Shown one piece after another: positions 35,765-44,463 of a DNA stretch of 64,000 bases (its first letter is position 1; each line of letters starts with the position of its first letter). The position numbers were made by a program, and so were the translations under genes. This stretch comes from Candidatus Opimibacter skivensis. GTDB lineage: Bacteria > Bacteroidota > Bacteroidia > Chitinophagales > Saprospiraceae. The notes beneath the pieces were generated by a model. The model made no database searches and was not told the origin of the DNA. It saw only the letters and a program-made list of their open reading frames with translations. The stretch is from assembly GCA_016721905.1 (NCBI GenBank), contig JADKHH010000036.1, positions 117,941 to 181,940 of the forward strand. Direction: 5' to 3'.

Positions 35765-36022
35765 CATAGCATAGGGACAGTCTGGAGCCAGATTCTACTT
35801 AGAACCAATAACCAATACTTCGACTTCGCTCAGTACGAGTAGCCAAGGAAAAGCAAGAAGTGCTCATCGGATTAAAGGAACAATGAATGTTTTCGCACGG
35901 AGGCCACGGAGTACACGGAGAAATAAAACTAGCAACTAGCAGTGAGAAGTTAGCTGTTAGCAGTTAGAAGTTCTGTTATCTTAACTTTTGACTGCTAGTT
36001 GCTAGTTTCTAACTGCTAACTT
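35765..36022. repeat. Mixed repeat region (GGGACAGTCTGG, CTTCGACTTCGCTCAG, CACGGAG, AGTTAGCAG types)
   Basis: Four repeat types are stacked here: GGGACAGTCTGGAGCCAGA (35774-35793, related to 47618 and 47669), CTTCGACTTCGCTCAGTACG (35819-35838), TTTTCGCACGGAGGCCACGG and ACACGGAG (35889-35921, related to 51552-51590 in inverted orientation), and from 35927 an inverted pair of AGCAACTAGCAGTGAGAAG and CTGCTAGTTGCTAG units whose right arm supplies the rlmB stop codon. No gene is seen in 35687-36015. Confidence 0.8.
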
Positions 36023-36747
36023 TCACGCTGACGTTGTATTTCATACAGGATGATACCCGCGGCGACGGAGACATTAAGCGAATCAAGCTGCCCGGCCTGG
36101 GGGATGAAGATGATGTGATCTACCAACCTTAACAATTCCGGTGCAACGCCCTCCCCTTCCGAGCCCATGATGATGGCTACCGGTTGCTTGAGATCGACGT
36201 CGCCTAGTGGAGTTCTGCCTTTTTCGTCGGCAGCAATGACCGTAAAGCCACTGTCTTTGAGGAAACGGGCAGCAGTGACCAGATCTCTAACTCTGCAGAG
36301 TGGTATACGCAACAATGCCCCTGCTGATCGCTTGACTGCGTCAGCATTGATCTGAGCGGATTCCCTGACGGGGAATACAATGCCGTCAGCTCCGAGTACC
36401 TCGGCAGAACGAGTGATGGATCCGAAATTACCTACATCGGTGACCCTATCGAGGATCATCAAGACCGGAACTGAGCCGGTTTCGAAGAGATGTGGCACCA
36501 GATCTTCGAGATCGGTGTACTCCACCTGTGACCTGAACGCGGCTACACCCTGGTGGTTGGTGCCAAATTTGTCCAACTTTTCGCGGGGGACTTTCTGGAT
36601 TGGAACCTCATGCTTTTTGCATTTTTCGACCACATCCGGGAAGCTAGCCAGCCTGTCCAGCAGCACTTTATCTATCGTCTGGCCATCATCCAGTGCTTCG
36701 AGCACGGTATGCCTGCCGATGATGACCCAATTACCTTTTTTTGTCAT
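36016..36747 (-). CDS. rlmB: 23S rRNA 2'-O-methyltransferase RlmB-like (TrmH/SpoU family)
   Basis: The 243-residue protein has an N-terminal L30e-like substrate-binding domain (GRHTVLEALDDGQTIDKVLLD) and a SPOUT knot domain with motifs NFGSITRSAEVLGADGIVFP, IIMGSEGEGV and PQAGQLDSLNVSVAAGI. It fits RlmB, which uses S-adenosylmethionine to methylate the ribose of a conserved guanosine in 23S rRNA; a related tRNA specificity cannot be excluded. I start at MTKKGNW (36747); a TATCTTGG box lies 7 bases upstream, so the alternative start at 36759 would be inside the promoter. The last codons AGT-TAG belong to a short repeat. Confidence 0.88.
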   Translation of the reverse strand: MTKKGNWVIIGRHTVLEALDDGQTIDKVLLDRLASFPDVVEKCKKHEVPIQKVPREKLDKFGTNHQGVAAFRSQVEYTDLEDLVPHLFETGSVPVLMILDRVTDVGNFGSITRSAEVLGADGIVFPVRESAQINADAVKRSAGALLRIPLCRVRDLVTAARFLKDSGFTVIAADEKGRTPLGDVDLKQPVAIIMGSEGEGVAPELLRLVDHIIFIPQAGQLDSLNVSVAAGIILYEIQRQRES

Positions 36748-36840
36748 ATATACTGCCAAGATAGATAAGATTATAGTCGGGAACCAAAAGATCAGGGGGG
36801 ATTGTTTAATTTTAGACCCGCAATTCCTATAAATCTGAAT

Positions 36841-39800
36841 ATGAAAAAACTTCTGCTGTTATTGACAGTGTGTCTACTGTCCTCACCCTTTATCACCGAT
36901 ACGTTCTGCCAATCTTCGAATTACCTTCCAAGGGCCTATGCCTTTATTGAAGCAACCTACGGCCTGGACAAAGCATCTCTGGGGGATCTGAAAATCAAGG
37001 ACCATTACCGGAGCGAAAACAACGGGGTAGAACACATCCACCTGGCTCAAACCTATAAAGGCATTGAGATCAATAGCTCAAGTATTAACCTTGCGTTTCT
37101 TCCCGATGGTCGGATAATGAACGTAGGGCATCACCTGACTTCTCTCGAACAGATCAAGTTGTCGGATGCTAAAGCTAAAATTGCACCGGAGTCAGCCATT
37201 CGGGCGGCGGCAGCTTCTCTTGGGATTTCATCAAGATCCACTACTTCCATCAGCCGGTATACGGATAAGGGCGTTCCGCTATATTCAAAAGTTGATATTG
37301 CACTCCAGGATATCCAGGCAGAACAGGTGTACCTGCAAACTACACCCGGAGAATATACTTTGGTATGGAAGCTACTGATAGAATCTGCACAAAACGGTCA
37401 CCTCTATCAATCCTATGTAGACGCTGTCAGTGGAAAGCACATCGCTAATGATGAGTTGACCCTTTCATGTTCTTTTGAAACAGGTTATCTGGAGCATGAG
37501 CACTCCTGCACAGAAGATATTACTCCGATTGCAAATGCGCCTGCTGCTCCAACCGGGGTGGCCGGTCAATACAGGGTCCTGCCACTGACAATAGAAAGCC
37601 CTAATCACGGTAGCTTCGAATTAATCTCAGGGGCAGAAGATCCCCAGGCGTCTCCTATGGGCTGGCACGATGTAAATGGTGTCACCGGAGCGGATTATAC
37701 AAATACACGTGGTAACAATGTGTATGCATTCCTGGACCGCAACTATGATGAATCTGCTGATCAGGAATTTGATGGCGGTGCTAATCTCATTTTTGATTAT
37801 CCATATAATCCTAATGCAGAACCAGTTGATAATACAGGCGTATCTGTCACTAACTTATTCTTCTGGAATAATATCATGCATGACTATATCTATGTGTATG
37901 GTATGAATGAACAAGCCGGAAGTTTTCAGAATTTTAATTATAGCGGCCAGGGTGCCGACGGTGATTATGTGGTGGCCCAGGCCCAATATGGTGCTGCCAA
38001 TCCGGCACTATGTGGAAATGCTACTGGCGCTGCGGCTGATTGTATCAATAATGCATTTTTCAATCCGGTGCCGGATGGTTTTAATGGACGTATGGTGATG
38101 TATGTGTGGAACCAGGATAATGCAAGCAAATATCTTGACGTCCTGGAGCCTACAGAACTCGCTGGTAAAATCCAGACTGGTCTGGCGACTTTTGGTCCTG
38201 ACCTAACTACAACTCCTATTACAGCTGAGGTGGTGGTCATCGATGACGGCACCTCTGATGGATCGCAAGGATGTGAGCCTTCAAACCAGCCTGAAATGGA
38301 AGGTAAGATTGCGTTGATTGACCGTGGTGGTTGCGATTTCAGTTTGAAAGCCTACTATGCACAGGAGGCAGGAGCTGTAGGTGTCATCGTCGCCAATTTC
38401 GAAGATGTCATCCTGGGGATGGGGCCTGCTGATTTTGCAGAAGAAGTGACTATTCCTTCTGTACTGATCACAAAACAAGATGCTGACCGGATTCGTGCTT
38501 TTGCAGGCTCCGGACTTGTCGTATCCCTTGTAGCACCAGTCACGACAGGAGCTGTCTTCAGGGATGGATCACTTGACAATAGTATCATCACGCACGAATA
38601 CACTCATGGTATTTCAAACCGTCTCACGGGAGGACCATCATCCGTAGGCTGTCTCAGTGAAACAATGGACCATGAAAACCAGGAAGCCAATGGTATGGGT
38701 GAAGGCTGGAGTGATTTTGTCGCGCTCACCCTCACAGCAAGACCTGGTGACACCGGTCCTAAGCGAAGAGGAATAGGAACCTTTGCCCAGCGGGAAGAAA
38801 CCAATGGTAAGGGTATCCGTGATTATCCCTACAGCACGGATATGACTGTCAATCCACTTACCTATAACTCCATACAAACACAACCTGGTGAGCATGGTAT
38901 CGGCACCGTCTGGTGTACCATGCTATGGGATCTGTATTGGGCATTGTCCGATGAGTATGGATGGGATCCTGATGTATATCATGGTGATGGTGGTAATAAC
39001 ATAGCCATCCAGCTTGTAGTAGATGGCATGAAACTTCAACCTTGCAATCCTGGCTTTATCGATGCACGAAACGCCATCCTTGCCGCTGATATGATCAACA
39101 ATGGGGGTGCTAACCAATGCCTGATCTGGAGTGTTTTTGCCAGGAGGGGGCTTGGGTTCAATGCCGATGGAGGAGACGCTGACTTGCAGGCCGATGGAGA
39201 TGAAGGATTTGAGCTTCCTATCTCCTGCCGCAGCGATGTGGTGTTTTCAAAAGATATGAGCGATGAGGTGATTGCCGGACAGACGATTACCGTCACCTTA
39301 AAGATGACAAATTATAAAGATGAAACCCTGACCAATGTCTTCATTGAAGACCCACTGCCGGCAGGTTGTACGTACCTTCCAGGTTCTGCGAATATAGAGC
39401 CTTCTATAGGCAACAGCCTTGTGTGGTCTATTCCTGCGATGGAACCAGATGAAGAATTGACCATTACTTACCTGCTGCAAACAGATCCGAGCAATCATTC
39501 TGTACGCCAGGAATATGATGCTATCGAAGGTGATGCTTACCTGCGCTGGTTTATTGACTATGATGCTTCTAAAGAAATTTCCAACCTATGGTCCCAGGAA
39601 GACGGCATCGTCAATAGTGGTGTAGGCTCCTGGTATGTACATGATATTGACGTGGAATCTGAGCATTGGATTTATAATGACACTGCATACACGATACAAG
39701 GGAATTATCCGGTGTACCGTTTTTATCAGTATTACAATACCGAGACCGGTGTGGATGGTGGGTTCCTTGAAATCACCAAAGATGATGGTGAAAACTGGGA

Positions 39801-40416
39801 ATCGCTGGAATCAAATATTTTCAAGCGTAAATATCCGCGCAAACTAAGCTACAATACTTTTGTCATTCCTAACCTGTATGCATATACCGGATTGAGCTCG
39901 ACTGAACTAAAAATGCAGCCCACCTACATTGACCTTCGGGACTATATCGGTGAGGATGTGAAGATCCGGTATCGCTTTGGAACCAGTGAAGAAAACGGTG
40001 GTGATGGCTGGTACTTTGATGATGTCGAAATCATGGATGCTATATTGTACAATTCAGAAGCGTGTGTCTCGAGCGATCAGTCTGATCCGATTTGTGCTGA
40101 GGCGCCTGAGCGTGGTACCATCGTTGATTCGCAGATAAGTATCAGTACAGAAGATGACCTATCCGAGGCGGCTTTTGTGGTCATGCCTAATCCAGCAAGC
40201 AATATGATCCAGGTAGCCATGACTTCACTCAAAGAAAATGATGCGGTCGTGCGCATCTATGACCTTACAGGACATTTGCTTATTTCTGAAAACTGGAACA
40301 TCACTGCGGGTCAGAATCAAAAGAGAATATCGGTTTCTGCATTTGCTTCCGGGATGTATGTGATCCAGGTGAATACGAAGGATGGGATGAGGAGTGAGAA
40401 GTTTGTGAAGGAATAA
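36841..40416 (+). CDS. M36 (fungalysin-type) metallopeptidase with PA domain and T9SS signal
   Basis: The 1191-residue protein starts at MKKLLLLLTV (36841), a signal peptide. Then come an FTP/PepSY-like propeptide (about 30-190), the M36 domain interrupted by a protease-associated (PA) insert (about 470-570), the zinc motif HEYTH at 585-589 with third ligand Glu621 in GMGEGWSDF, MLWDLYWALSDEYGWDPD, a DUF11-like beta-sandwich (about 800-880), a second beta-domain, and a type A T9SS sorting domain (MPNPASNMIQV ... GMYVIQVNTKDGMRSEKFVKE). It should be a secreted, self-activating zinc endopeptidase. It is followed by a truncated paralogue in tandem, the two sharing the full domain order. Confidence 0.92.
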   Translation: MKKLLLLLTVCLLSSPFITDTFCQSSNYLPRAYAFIEATYGLDKASLGDLKIKDHYRSENNGVEHIHLAQTYKGIEINSSSINLAFLPDGRIMNVGHHLTSLEQIKLSDAKAKIAPESAIRAAAASLGISSRSTTSISRYTDKGVPLYSKVDIALQDIQAEQVYLQTTPGEYTLVWKLLIESAQNGHLYQSYVDAVSGKHIANDELTLSCSFETGYLEHEHSCTEDITPIANAPAAPTGVAGQYRVLPLTIESPNHGSFELISGAEDPQASPMGWHDVNGVTGADYTNTRGNNVYAFLDRNYDESADQEFDGGANLIFDYPYNPNAEPVDNTGVSVTNLFFWNNIMHDYIYVYGMNEQAGSFQNFNYSGQGADGDYVVAQAQYGAANPALCGNATGAAADCINNAFFNPVPDGFNGRMVMYVWNQDNASKYLDVLEPTELAGKIQTGLATFGPDLTTTPITAEVVVIDDGTSDGSQGCEPSNQPEMEGKIALIDRGGCDFSLKAYYAQEAGAVGVIVANFEDVILGMGPADFAEEVTIPSVLITKQDADRIRAFAGSGLVVSLVAPVTTGAVFRDGSLDNSIITHEYTHGISNRLTGGPSSVGCLSETMDHENQEANGMGEGWSDFVALTLTARPGDTGPKRRGIGTFAQREETNGKGIRDYPYSTDMTVNPLTYNSIQTQPGEHGIGTVWCTMLWDLYWALSDEYGWDPDVYHGDGGNNIAIQLVVDGMKLQPCNPGFIDARNAILAADMINNGGANQCLIWSVFARRGLGFNADGGDADLQADGDEGFELPISCRSDVVFSKDMSDEVIAGQTITVTLKMTNYKDETLTNVFIEDPLPAGCTYLPGSANIEPSIGNSLVWSIPAMEPDEELTITYLLQTDPSNHSVRQEYDAIEGDAYLRWFIDYDASKEISNLWSQEDGIVNSGVGSWYVHDIDVESEHWIYNDTAYTIQGNYPVYRFYQYYNTETGVDGGFLEITKDDGENWESLESNIFKRKYPRKLSYNTFVIPNLYAYTGLSSTELKMQPTYIDLRDYIGEDVKIRYRFGTSEENGGDGWYFDDVEIMDAILYNSEACVSSDQSDPICAEAPERGTIVDSQISISTEDDLSEAAFVVMPNPASNMIQVAMTSLKENDAVVRIYDLTGHLLISENWNITAGQNQKRISVSAFASGMYVIQVNTKDGMRSEKFVKE

Positions 40417-40417
40417 A

Positions 40418-40463
40418 CAAGCTGTCAGCTGTCAGCTATCAGCTACCAGCTACCAGCTACCAG
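40418..40463. repeat. CTATCAG/CTACCAG tandem repeat after the first M36 gene
   Basis: GCTGTCAGCTATCAG and AGCTACCAG units begin 2 bases after the TAA of the protease gene and are followed 20 bases later by a REP palindrome. The same order recurs after the second protease gene. Confidence 0.8.
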
Positions 40464-40482
40464 GCACACTAGGCGTTGGTAA

Positions 40483-40522
40483 AAAAAAGTAGAGACGCGA
40501 TTAATCGCGTCTCTACTTTTTT
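40483..40522. terminator. 40-base perfect palindrome (REP variant) with terminator shape
   Basis: An A-run, GTAGAGACGCGATT, its exact inverse and a T-run form a perfect 40-base palindrome. The core is the REP core of the RAYT locus with an ATTAAT centre. Stem plus T-tract in both directions suggests it also acts as terminator. An identical copy is at 44403-44442. Confidence 0.8.
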
Positions 40523-40620
40523 GCCTATGCTCTACGGCTCTTTTTTTTTAAAATAGAAGGGGCTAAAGGAATGAGCAATATTCCTTAAATTGACTCCATT
40601 ACTAGCTATTCACCCCAACT

Positions 40621-42741
40621 ATGAAAATGAAACTCATCCTTCAGACAGTGATCATCTTGTCTTTTTCAAACCTTGCTCCCTCCTTCGGGCAGGGTGTGGA
40701 TATCCTTCAAAAAGCATATCTGCATATTGAGCAGAAATATGGTTTGAACAAAGAAACTCTAGGTGAGTTGAAAGTCATAAGACAATACCGAACTGCGCAC
40801 AACGAGGTGGAGCATGTGCAGCTCGTGCAATCATACAAGGGTATCGAAATATCCGGCTCCAGCATCAACCTTGCCTTTCAGCAAAATGGTGCTGTTTCCA
40901 GCGTAGGTCATCATCTTAAAAGGCTGGACAAGTTTCCGGTAACGGAGAAACAACCAAAGCTTTCTGCCGGAGAAGCAATCACACGTGCGGCGACGTCTCT
41001 TGGACAACCCTCTCGGTCAGTGCCTGAATTAAAAGACTACACGGACAAAGGCATACCTGTGTATGAAAAAGGAAATATCAGCTTGCAGGATATTCCGGTA
41101 CAACTCAGCTATCTGCAGACTAAGACCGGTGAGTACAAGCTGGTGTATTCGATGTACATCGAATCAGCAGAAAAGGGCACCCTCTTTCTATCCTGGATAG
41201 ATGCTGTCAATGGTGAATCCATTGCCAATGACGACATGACCTTGAATTGTCGATTTGAAGACGGCTACCTTTCACATGGTGAAGACTTTTGTGCAAATGA
41301 GATAACTAGCCAACCTGCTTTGGCTCCATCTTCAATGACAGGTGGTCAATATTATGCTTTGCCTTTGACTGTCGAAAGTCCTAATCATGGCAATTTCGAT
41401 TTGTTGACCGGTGCAGATGATATAGATGCTTCACCACTTGGATGGCATGATTCAGATGGTATCTCCGGCACAGATCATACTGATACCCGCGGAAATAATG
41501 TGCATGCGTTTCCTGATCGCGACTTCAATTACCTGCCGGACTTTGATGTCGATGGTGGCACCGATCTCATCTTTGATTTTCCGTTTGATGCGTATGCAGA
41601 ACCTGTCGATCAACAGGAACTATCGGTGACGAATCTTTTTTTTCGAAACAACATCCTGCATGATTTTGCTTTCCAATATGGCTTTGATGAAGCGGCTGGA
41701 AATTTTCAGCAACATAACTATACAAATGAAGGTGAAGGAGGAGATTATGTAGAAGCCATCTCCCAGTTTGGCGCGCTCGACCCGCTCAATTGTGGTATAC
41801 AGACTAACAATAATATCCTCTGCGGCAATAATGCAGATTTTGCGACTCCACCGGACGGCATGAATGGGCGTATGCGCATGTTCACGTGGGATCTGGATAA
41901 TACCAGGACAAGTTATTTATTGAATGTTATCACGCCACCCGACCTTGCAGGGTTTCTTCTGACAGGCATGGCTAACTTTGGTGCTGACATTACAACCATA
42001 CCTGTAACAGGTGAGGTGATAGAAATTAACGATAATAACGGAGTCCCAAGCGATACTTCAGGATGTGATACTATTCGAAATCAACCTGAAGTAATGGGCA
42101 GAATAGCCCTTATGAACCGGGGGGGGGGATGTCAAATAAGTAAAAAAGTTTTAATGGCGCAGGAAGCCGGAGCTATCGGAGCCATCATCTGTAATTCGGA
42201 TAACAGCGTTGGTACAATGAATCCTGGGGCGTTTGGATCACAAGTAACAATTCCATCTGTGATGCTTAAAAAAGATGATTGCGAAAGGATCCGTATCCAT
42301 GCAGGAACCGGGCTCGTTGTTTCCCTCGTAGTCAATGGTCCCAACGAGCGTGACGGATCTCTGGACAATAGTATAATATCTCATGAATATGCACACGGCA
42401 TCTCCAATCGGTTGACGGGTACAGGCTGTCTCAGTCCAGGTATGATGATCGGTGCCGCGGAAGAATCTTGGGCTATGGGCGAAGGCTGGAGCGATTTTTT
42501 TGCATTAGCCACCACTGTTCAGCCCGGAGATACAGGCGAAAAAGCCAGAGGTATTGGAACGTATGTCCATAGAGAACCTTCCACTGACATTGGTCTCAGG
42601 TATATCCCCTATTCAACGGATCTGGCCATTAATTATAATGATTACTCATACCTTCAGTGTACTGGAACTCTATCTGCACGATCCATTTCGGGGAAGTGTC
42701 TGGGGGTCTATGCTATGGGATTTATACTGGGCTTTCAGTGA
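40621..42741 (+). CDS. Second M36 metallopeptidase, N-terminal fragment
   Basis: The first 700 or so residues align throughout with the upstream protease: signal peptide (MKMKLILQTVIILSFSNLAPSFGQ), propeptide, M36 domain with HEYAH at 588-592 and GEGWSDF, and the PA insert. In that insert a ten-G homopolymer (42119-42128) encodes an extra glycine relative to the paralogue. Homology is lost at about 42660-42700, where the frame shifts, and the last 25 residues here are out of frame. The whole locus 40621-44203 is 3583 bases, 1194 codons plus one base, nearly the length of the intact paralogue, so only small indels are involved. It is either a decaying duplicate or an intact gene with sequence errors. 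Confidence 0.85.
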   Translation: MKMKLILQTVIILSFSNLAPSFGQGVDILQKAYLHIEQKYGLNKETLGELKVIRQYRTAHNEVEHVQLVQSYKGIEISGSSINLAFQQNGAVSSVGHHLKRLDKFPVTEKQPKLSAGEAITRAATSLGQPSRSVPELKDYTDKGIPVYEKGNISLQDIPVQLSYLQTKTGEYKLVYSMYIESAEKGTLFLSWIDAVNGESIANDDMTLNCRFEDGYLSHGEDFCANEITSQPALAPSSMTGGQYYALPLTVESPNHGNFDLLTGADDIDASPLGWHDSDGISGTDHTDTRGNNVHAFPDRDFNYLPDFDVDGGTDLIFDFPFDAYAEPVDQQELSVTNLFFRNNILHDFAFQYGFDEAAGNFQQHNYTNEGEGGDYVEAISQFGALDPLNCGIQTNNNILCGNNADFATPPDGMNGRMRMFTWDLDNTRTSYLLNVITPPDLAGFLLTGMANFGADITTIPVTGEVIEINDNNGVPSDTSGCDTIRNQPEVMGRIALMNRGGGCQISKKVLMAQEAGAIGAIICNSDNSVGTMNPGAFGSQVTIPSVMLKKDDCERIRIHAGTGLVVSLVVNGPNERDGSLDNSIISHEYAHGISNRLTGTGCLSPGMMIGAAEESWAMGEGWSDFFALATTVQPGDTGEKARGIGTYVHREPSTDIGLRYIPYSTDLAINYNDYSYLQCTGTLSARSISGKCLGVYAMGFILGFQ

Positions 42742-43597
42742 TGCATATGGATGGGATCCAGACCTCTATCATGGGACAGGTGGAAACAATATGGCCATCC
42801 AGTTGGTCATGGATGGATTGAAGATGGGGCCTTGCAATCCCGGATTCATTGATGGTCGTGATGCCATCCTTGCGGCAGATATGATCAATAATGGTGGCGC
42901 CAATCAATGCCTGATATGGAGCACTTTTGCACGAAGAGGGCTTGGGGAAGACGCAATGCAAGGTGATCCGGATTCCTGGTTTGATGGCGAGGCAGGGCAT
43001 GTCGTCCCGCGGAAGTGCTCTGATCAATTACTGGTTACCAAGACCATGTCATCGGAAGTGATTGCAGGAGAACATATTGAAGTCACACTCAAAGTGGGTA
43101 ATTACAAAGAATTTCAGGTTACAAATATTTCGATAACAGACCACATTCCAGTCGGATGTACGTACGTGACCGGCTCCGCTAATATTGAACCAACTGCCGG
43201 CAGTACATTGGTCTGGTCTTTTGATTCCATGGATCCAGGCGAAGAAACCACAATTACGTATTTGCTAAAAACCGACCTGGCAATAAAATCTGTCCGACTT
43301 TACTATGATGATATTGAAGGCGATGCCTTACTGAGGTGGGATATCCACCACATGGGTAATCTCTCCAATATTTGGACTCCGACAGACCAGATTGTGCATG
43401 GCGGATCAGCAGCCTGGCATGTTGAGAACATTGAATCCTATTCCGAGCATTTGCTCCAAAATACTGAATACTATATTGTTTCAGGCAGTAACCCAGTCTA
43501 CCGTTTCTATCACTATTACAATACCGAAAAAGAGTTTGATGGCGGATTCCTCGAGATCTCAACAGAAGCTGACTCCAGACTGGAAACTACTGGATAG
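42554..43597 (+). CDS. Second M36 metallopeptidase, middle fragment
   Basis: Homology to the paralogue starts at VWGSMLWDLYWAFSDAYGWDPD (about 42700), continues through NNMAIQLVMDGLKMGPCNPGFIDGRDAILAAD (end of the catalytic domain) and the DUF11-like sandwich (VTNISITDHIPVGCTYV), and stops at FLEIST (about 43565). The first 45 codons in this frame are not real coding sequence. It has no start of its own and would not be translated without frame correction. Confidence 0.75.
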   Translation: MERMSIENLPLTLVSGISPIQRIWPLIIMITHTFSVLELYLHDPFRGSVWGSMLWDLYWAFSDAYGWDPDLYHGTGGNNMAIQLVMDGLKMGPCNPGFIDGRDAILAADMINNGGANQCLIWSTFARRGLGEDAMQGDPDSWFDGEAGHVVPRKCSDQLLVTKTMSSEVIAGEHIEVTLKVGNYKEFQVTNISITDHIPVGCTYVTGSANIEPTAGSTLVWSFDSMDPGEETTITYLLKTDLAIKSVRLYYDDIEGDALLRWDIHHMGNLSNIWTPTDQIVHGGSAAWHVENIESYSEHLLQNTEYYIVSGSNPVYRFYHYYNTEKEFDGGFLEISTEADSRLETTG

Positions 43598-43699
43598 GAG
43601 AAATTTCCCGACAATTCCTTATCCTTGCCTTTTTATATTTCAGCTTGGGCTTATCCTACCCACTTGGATATACAGGACTAAGCTCTCAGGAGAACAAAA

Positions 43700-44203
43700 A
43701 TGAAACCCACGTATATAGACCTCAGTGAATACATAGGGGAAAAGGTAAAAATTCGCTACCGATTCTATACAGACCCAGAAATCTCAGGAGATGGATGGTA
43801 CGTGGATGATGCAGAAATCACGGATGCCCTATTCTATAATTCCGAGGTGTGTAGCATCAGCGATCAGACTGAACAGTACTGTTCCTCTGCACCGGAGCGG
43901 GGGACGTTTGTGGAAAGCCAGATACCAACTGCAACAGAGGAAGATCATTCAAGAGCTGTATTTGATATCATGCCAAATCCAGCAGATGATTTGATCAGGG
44001 TGATCATGTCTTCAGCGAAAAGTGAAAACGCAATCGTCTCGATTTATAATCTGACAGGGCATATGCTCAGCCATTCAACATGGAACTTATCCGAGGGTAC
44101 TAATCAAAAGACCATTGATATTTCCGCGTATGCATCAGGTATGTATGTGGTGCAGGTGAAGACGAGTGAGGGCATGCGGAGTGAGAAGTTTGTGAAGGAA
44201 TAA
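43700..44203 (+). CDS. Second M36 metallopeptidase, C-terminal fragment with T9SS domain
   Basis: Starting MKPTYIDLSEYIGEKVKIRYRF, this corresponds to the last 165 residues of the paralogue, with the full type A T9SS sorting domain (IMPNPADDLIRV ... GMYVVQVKTSEGMRSEKFVKE). Between 43575 and 43700 the expected sequence (for example HLGYTGLSSQE) is found in other frames, so two or more indels are clustered there. The last 18 residues are almost the same as in the intact protease. Confidence 0.75.
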   Translation: MKPTYIDLSEYIGEKVKIRYRFYTDPEISGDGWYVDDAEITDALFYNSEVCSISDQTEQYCSSAPERGTFVESQIPTATEEDHSRAVFDIMPNPADDLIRVIMSSAKSENAIVSIYNLTGHMLSHSTWNLSEGTNQKTIDISAYASGMYVVQVKTSEGMRSEKFVKE

Positions 44204-44384
44204 AGCAAGGGGCAAGGAGCAAGGAGCAAGGAAAAATATCAAAGCTCCATAGGAGCTAAATGTCTGTAGCAAAGAAATAAGAAAATCATTCCTAGCGCCG
44301 TAGGTGCGAAACAATTGGCTGTGGATAAATGTGGCAAGCGGCAAAATAGTTGACGGGCAAGAGCTGTCAGCTATCAGCTATCAG
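44204..44384. repeat. GGAGCAA and CTATCAG repeats after the second M36 gene
   Basis: AGCAAGGGGCAAGGAGCAAGG starts at the TAA of the protease (44204-44232). A GCTGTCAGCTATCAG array is at 44361-44384. Between them (44250-44315) is a stretch with GCTCCATAGGAGCTAAAT and CGCCGTAGGTGCG, also repeat-like. No gene is seen in 44204-44463. Confidence 0.75.
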
Positions 44385-44402
44385 ACGCATATGGCACGGG
44401 GT

Positions 44403-44442
44403 AAAAAAGTAGAGACGCGATTAATCGCGTCTCTACTTTTTT
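44403..44442. terminator. 40-base palindrome identical to 40483-40522
   Basis: Perfect palindrome with A-run, GTAGAGACGCGATT and its inverse and T-run, identical to the copy after the first protease. It lies between two convergent genes and should terminate both. Confidence 0.8.
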
Positions 44443-44463
44443 TGTGGGTCTGCCTTTTAACTT

